Positions 12,479 through 13,836 of a stretch of DNA of 13,836 nucleotides are shown here, in pieces. Each line of letters opens with the position of its first letter. The stretch's first letter is position 1. The notes below the pieces were generated by a model that had not been told where the DNA came from, searched no databases, and saw only the letters and a list, made by a program, of their open reading frames with translations. Position numbers and translations under genes: made by a program. The stretch lies in assembly GCA_900768185.1 (NCBI GenBank), contig CAAGCB010000015.1, positions 1-13,836 on the forward strand. The letters run 5' to 3'. The stretch is from Alphaproteobacteria bacterium. GTDB lineage: Bacteria; Pseudomonadota; Alphaproteobacteria; CAAGCB01; CAG-977.

Positions 12479-13683
12479 AACAATCGGGCAGAATACGGGC
12501 GGCAATCGAATTGCTGGACGAAATTTTTTCTTTTCGCCAGCCCGCCGACAACACGGTCAATGTGTATTTTCGGACGCGGCGTTATATCGGCGGCGGCGAT
12601 CGGCGCGAGATTTCCGCGCTGGTGTGGTTCGTCTTGCGCCGTTATGGTCGTTTGCGCCGGTCTTTCGGCAAAGATCCGACGGGCAGGGAAGCGGTCGCGG
12701 CGGCTTTGCGCTATCGGGGAACGGCGATCGATCCGCTGTTTGACGGGGATAAATATTCGCCCGCGCCCCTGACGGCGGAAGAACGCGCGGCACTGGCGCG
12801 GCTGCCGGACAATCTGCCGGACGCCGTCGCGGAATGTCCCGATTGGCTGCGGGGGCGGATCGACGACGCCGATATTTGCGCGATGGTTGACGAGGCGCCG
12901 CTGGATCTGCGCGTCAACACGCTGAAATCGACGCGCGAAGACGTGCTGAAACAGTTGGAACAATCGGGAATCAAAGCGGAAAAAACGCCGTATTCCCCCG
13001 TCGGCGTGCGTGTGCGCGAACGCGTGAACGTGACGGCTTTGCCCGTGTACACGGACGGACTGGTCGAAATTCAGGACGAAGGATCGCAAATCGTTTCCCT
13101 GCTGACCCGAGCCGAAGCGGGACAAATCGCAATCGACTGGTGCGCGGGCGGCGGCGGCAAAACGCTGGCGCTGTCGGCGATGATGAACGCCAAAGGAACG
13201 CTTTACGCCGCCGATATGAACATCAAACGTTTGCGCGATTTGCCTGAACGGGCGGCGCGCGCGGGGGCGAACAATGTTATTTTGCTGAATGATTACAACA
13301 GCTTGAAACAATATGATCTGGTGTTGGTCGACGCGCCTTGCACGGGGACGGGAACGTGGCGGCGCAGTGCGGACGCGCGCTGGCGGATTTCGCCGGAACA
13401 ATCGGCGCAAATCATTGAAACGCAACAAAAAATCTTGGACAAAGCTTGCCGCTTCGTAAAGAAAAACGGACGCCTGTTCTATATCACCTGTTCGCTGGAC
13501 GCGGCGGAAAACGAAGACCAAGCGGCGGCTTTCATTCAAAATCACACCGATTTTGTTCCGGAAGATTTGTCGCCCGTTTTGAAAAAAACAACGGGGATCG
13601 AACAATCCGGAAAGACGGTTCGCTTGCGTCCGTCGGTCTGCAAAACGGACGGTTTTTTCGCCGCGTCGTTTGTTAAAAAGTAA
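12475..13683 (+). CDS. RsmB/NOP-family RNA (cytosine-5-)-methyltransferase
   Basis: A 402-residue SAM-dependent RNA m5C methyltransferase. The N-terminal RNA-binding part (1-135) contains DRREISALVWFVLRRYGRLRR. APLDLRVNTLKSTRE (141-155) begins the core, and IQDEGSQIVSLL (199-210) leads into SAM motif I DWCAGGGGKTLAL (221-233). Motif IV is VDAPCTGTGTWRR (Cys289), and motif VI is YITCSLD (catalytic Cys339). Both cysteines needed for m5C chemistry are present. Motif I reads AGGGGK where the usual form is AAPGGK. The 16S rRNA C967 enzyme RsmB is the closest named relative, but I cannot prove the target base, so no symbol is given. The start overlaps the rlmE stop (ATGA), making it the third coupled gene of the operon. 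No convincing terminator follows. Confidence 0.9.
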   Translation: MKQSGRIRAAIELLDEIFSFRQPADNTVNVYFRTRRYIGGGDRREISALVWFVLRRYGRLRRSFGKDPTGREAVAAALRYRGTAIDPLFDGDKYSPAPLTAEERAALARLPDNLPDAVAECPDWLRGRIDDADICAMVDEAPLDLRVNTLKSTREDVLKQLEQSGIKAEKTPYSPVGVRVRERVNVTALPVYTDGLVEIQDEGSQIVSLLTRAEAGQIAIDWCAGGGGKTLALSAMMNAKGTLYAADMNIKRLRDLPERAARAGANNVILLNDYNSLKQYDLVLVDAPCTGTGTWRRSADARWRISPEQSAQIIETQQKILDKACRFVKKNGRLFYITCSLDAAENEDQAAAFIQNHTDFVPEDLSPVLKKTTGIEQSGKTVRLRPSVCKTDGFFAASFVKK

Positions 13684-13714
13684 AATATGCTTAACGTATG
13701 ATAACGCTTTTTTT

Positions 13715-13742
13715 GGGGGTTGGCGCAACGGCAATCCCCGAA
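13715..13742 (+). repeat. Hairpin containing a third copy of the CGCAACGGC motif
   Basis: GGGGGTTG (13715-13722) pairs with CAATCCCC (13732-13739), with one wobble, over a nine-base loop GCGCAACGG. Bases 13723-13741 match the repeat at 398-416 at 16 of 19 positions. A T7 run precedes rather than follows the stem on the plus strand, and A7 follows it on the minus strand, so it does not look like a standard terminator of either flanking gene. Confidence 0.45.
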
Positions 13743-13771
13743 CAAGCGGTGTTGATCACTATCACGATTTT

Positions 13772-13836
13772 TCAATCGGGGAAGCGGGTTTTAACATCGA
13801 TTCGCCCGTCTTTGACGCCTGTTTCGGATTTTTTAC
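13772..13836 (-). CDS. Possible C-terminal end of a minus-strand gene (partial at the window edge)
   Basis: On the minus strand a reading frame enters from the window edge and ends with TGA at 13772-13774, giving KKSETGVKDGRIDVKTRFPD. Codon choice (GGC, GTC, GAC, ACC, CGC, TTC, CCC) resembles the neighbouring genes. It is convergent with the methyltransferase operon and leaves about 90 bases between the stops. Twenty residues are too few to name the protein. Other frames here are also open, so this is a tentative call. Confidence 0.35.
   Translation of the reverse strand, partial: KKSETGVKDGRIDVKTRFPD

Noticed and set aside
13684..13714. Intrinsic terminator after the m5C methyltransferase
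   Set aside because: There is a T7 run at 13708-13714, but I could find no stable stem just before it; the nearest pairings are four or five A/T-rich bases.
12442..13734. Long minus-strand open frame of 430 residues opposite the m5C methyltransferase
   Set aside because: Composition is dominated by Arg, Gln, Phe and His as expected from reading the antisense of a GC-biased gene. The plus-strand frame has all methyltransferase motifs.
13698..13836. Plus-strand frame from ATG 13698 to the window end, starting MITLFLGVGATAI
   Set aside because: No ribosome-binding site, codon use unlike the neighbours, and it passes through the repeat hairpin. The minus-strand frame ending at 13772 looks more like coding sequence.
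1..13836. CRISPR array, toxin-antitoxin pair, defence island or complete insertion sequence
   Set aside because: No regularly spaced repeats, transposase, nuclease/helicase defence genes or paired small ORFs of that type were found on either strand.

Overview
The window looks like chromosomal DNA of an alphaproteobacterium, probably a gut- or host-associated Rhodospirillales-like lineage. This is inferred from protein style (an alphaproteobacterial-type Xer recombinase, a ppx-rlmE-rsmB-type operon, and a type IV pilin-like protein with a GRSMVEMLGVL-type N-terminus). No rRNA or marker gene in the window settles the taxonomy. Gene density is high, intergenic gaps are short, and there is no tRNA, rRNA, CRISPR array, prophage or insertion sequence.

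Left part (1-1640): a small stand-alone LuxR-type HTH protein lies behind a near-consensus sigma-70 promoter. It is followed by a 250-base non-coding stretch rich in short repeats and stem-loops. Then, on the minus strand, come a class III/PilS-like type IV pilin subunit and a small secreted periplasmic protein.

Middle part (1639-6100): a KamA-type lysine 2,3-aminomutase homologue (plus strand) converges, across a bidirectional terminator, on a tightly linked esterase/ATP-grasp gene pair (minus strand). A compact nitroreductase lies upstream of that pair, divergent from a MarC-family membrane protein. The ATP-grasp/esterase pair is the best candidate here for an uncharacterised enzymatic module. 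Its proximity to an aminomutase and a flavoprotein is suggestive only.

Right part (6108-13836): housekeeping genes. The minus strand carries a transaldolase, XerC-like recombinase and three-TM membrane protein. The plus strand carries priA (replication restart helicase), then ppx/gppA, rlmE (23S rRNA methyltransferase) and an RsmB/NOP-type RNA m5C methyltransferase. The last three are joined by 4-base ATGA overlaps and form one translationally coupled operon. The window ends in what looks like the C-terminus of a further minus-strand gene.

A recurring theme is a short intergenic motif (CGCAACGGC, three variable bases, CCYCGA). It occurs at 399, 445 and 13724, with a partial relative near 4794, and looks like a dispersed repeat family.
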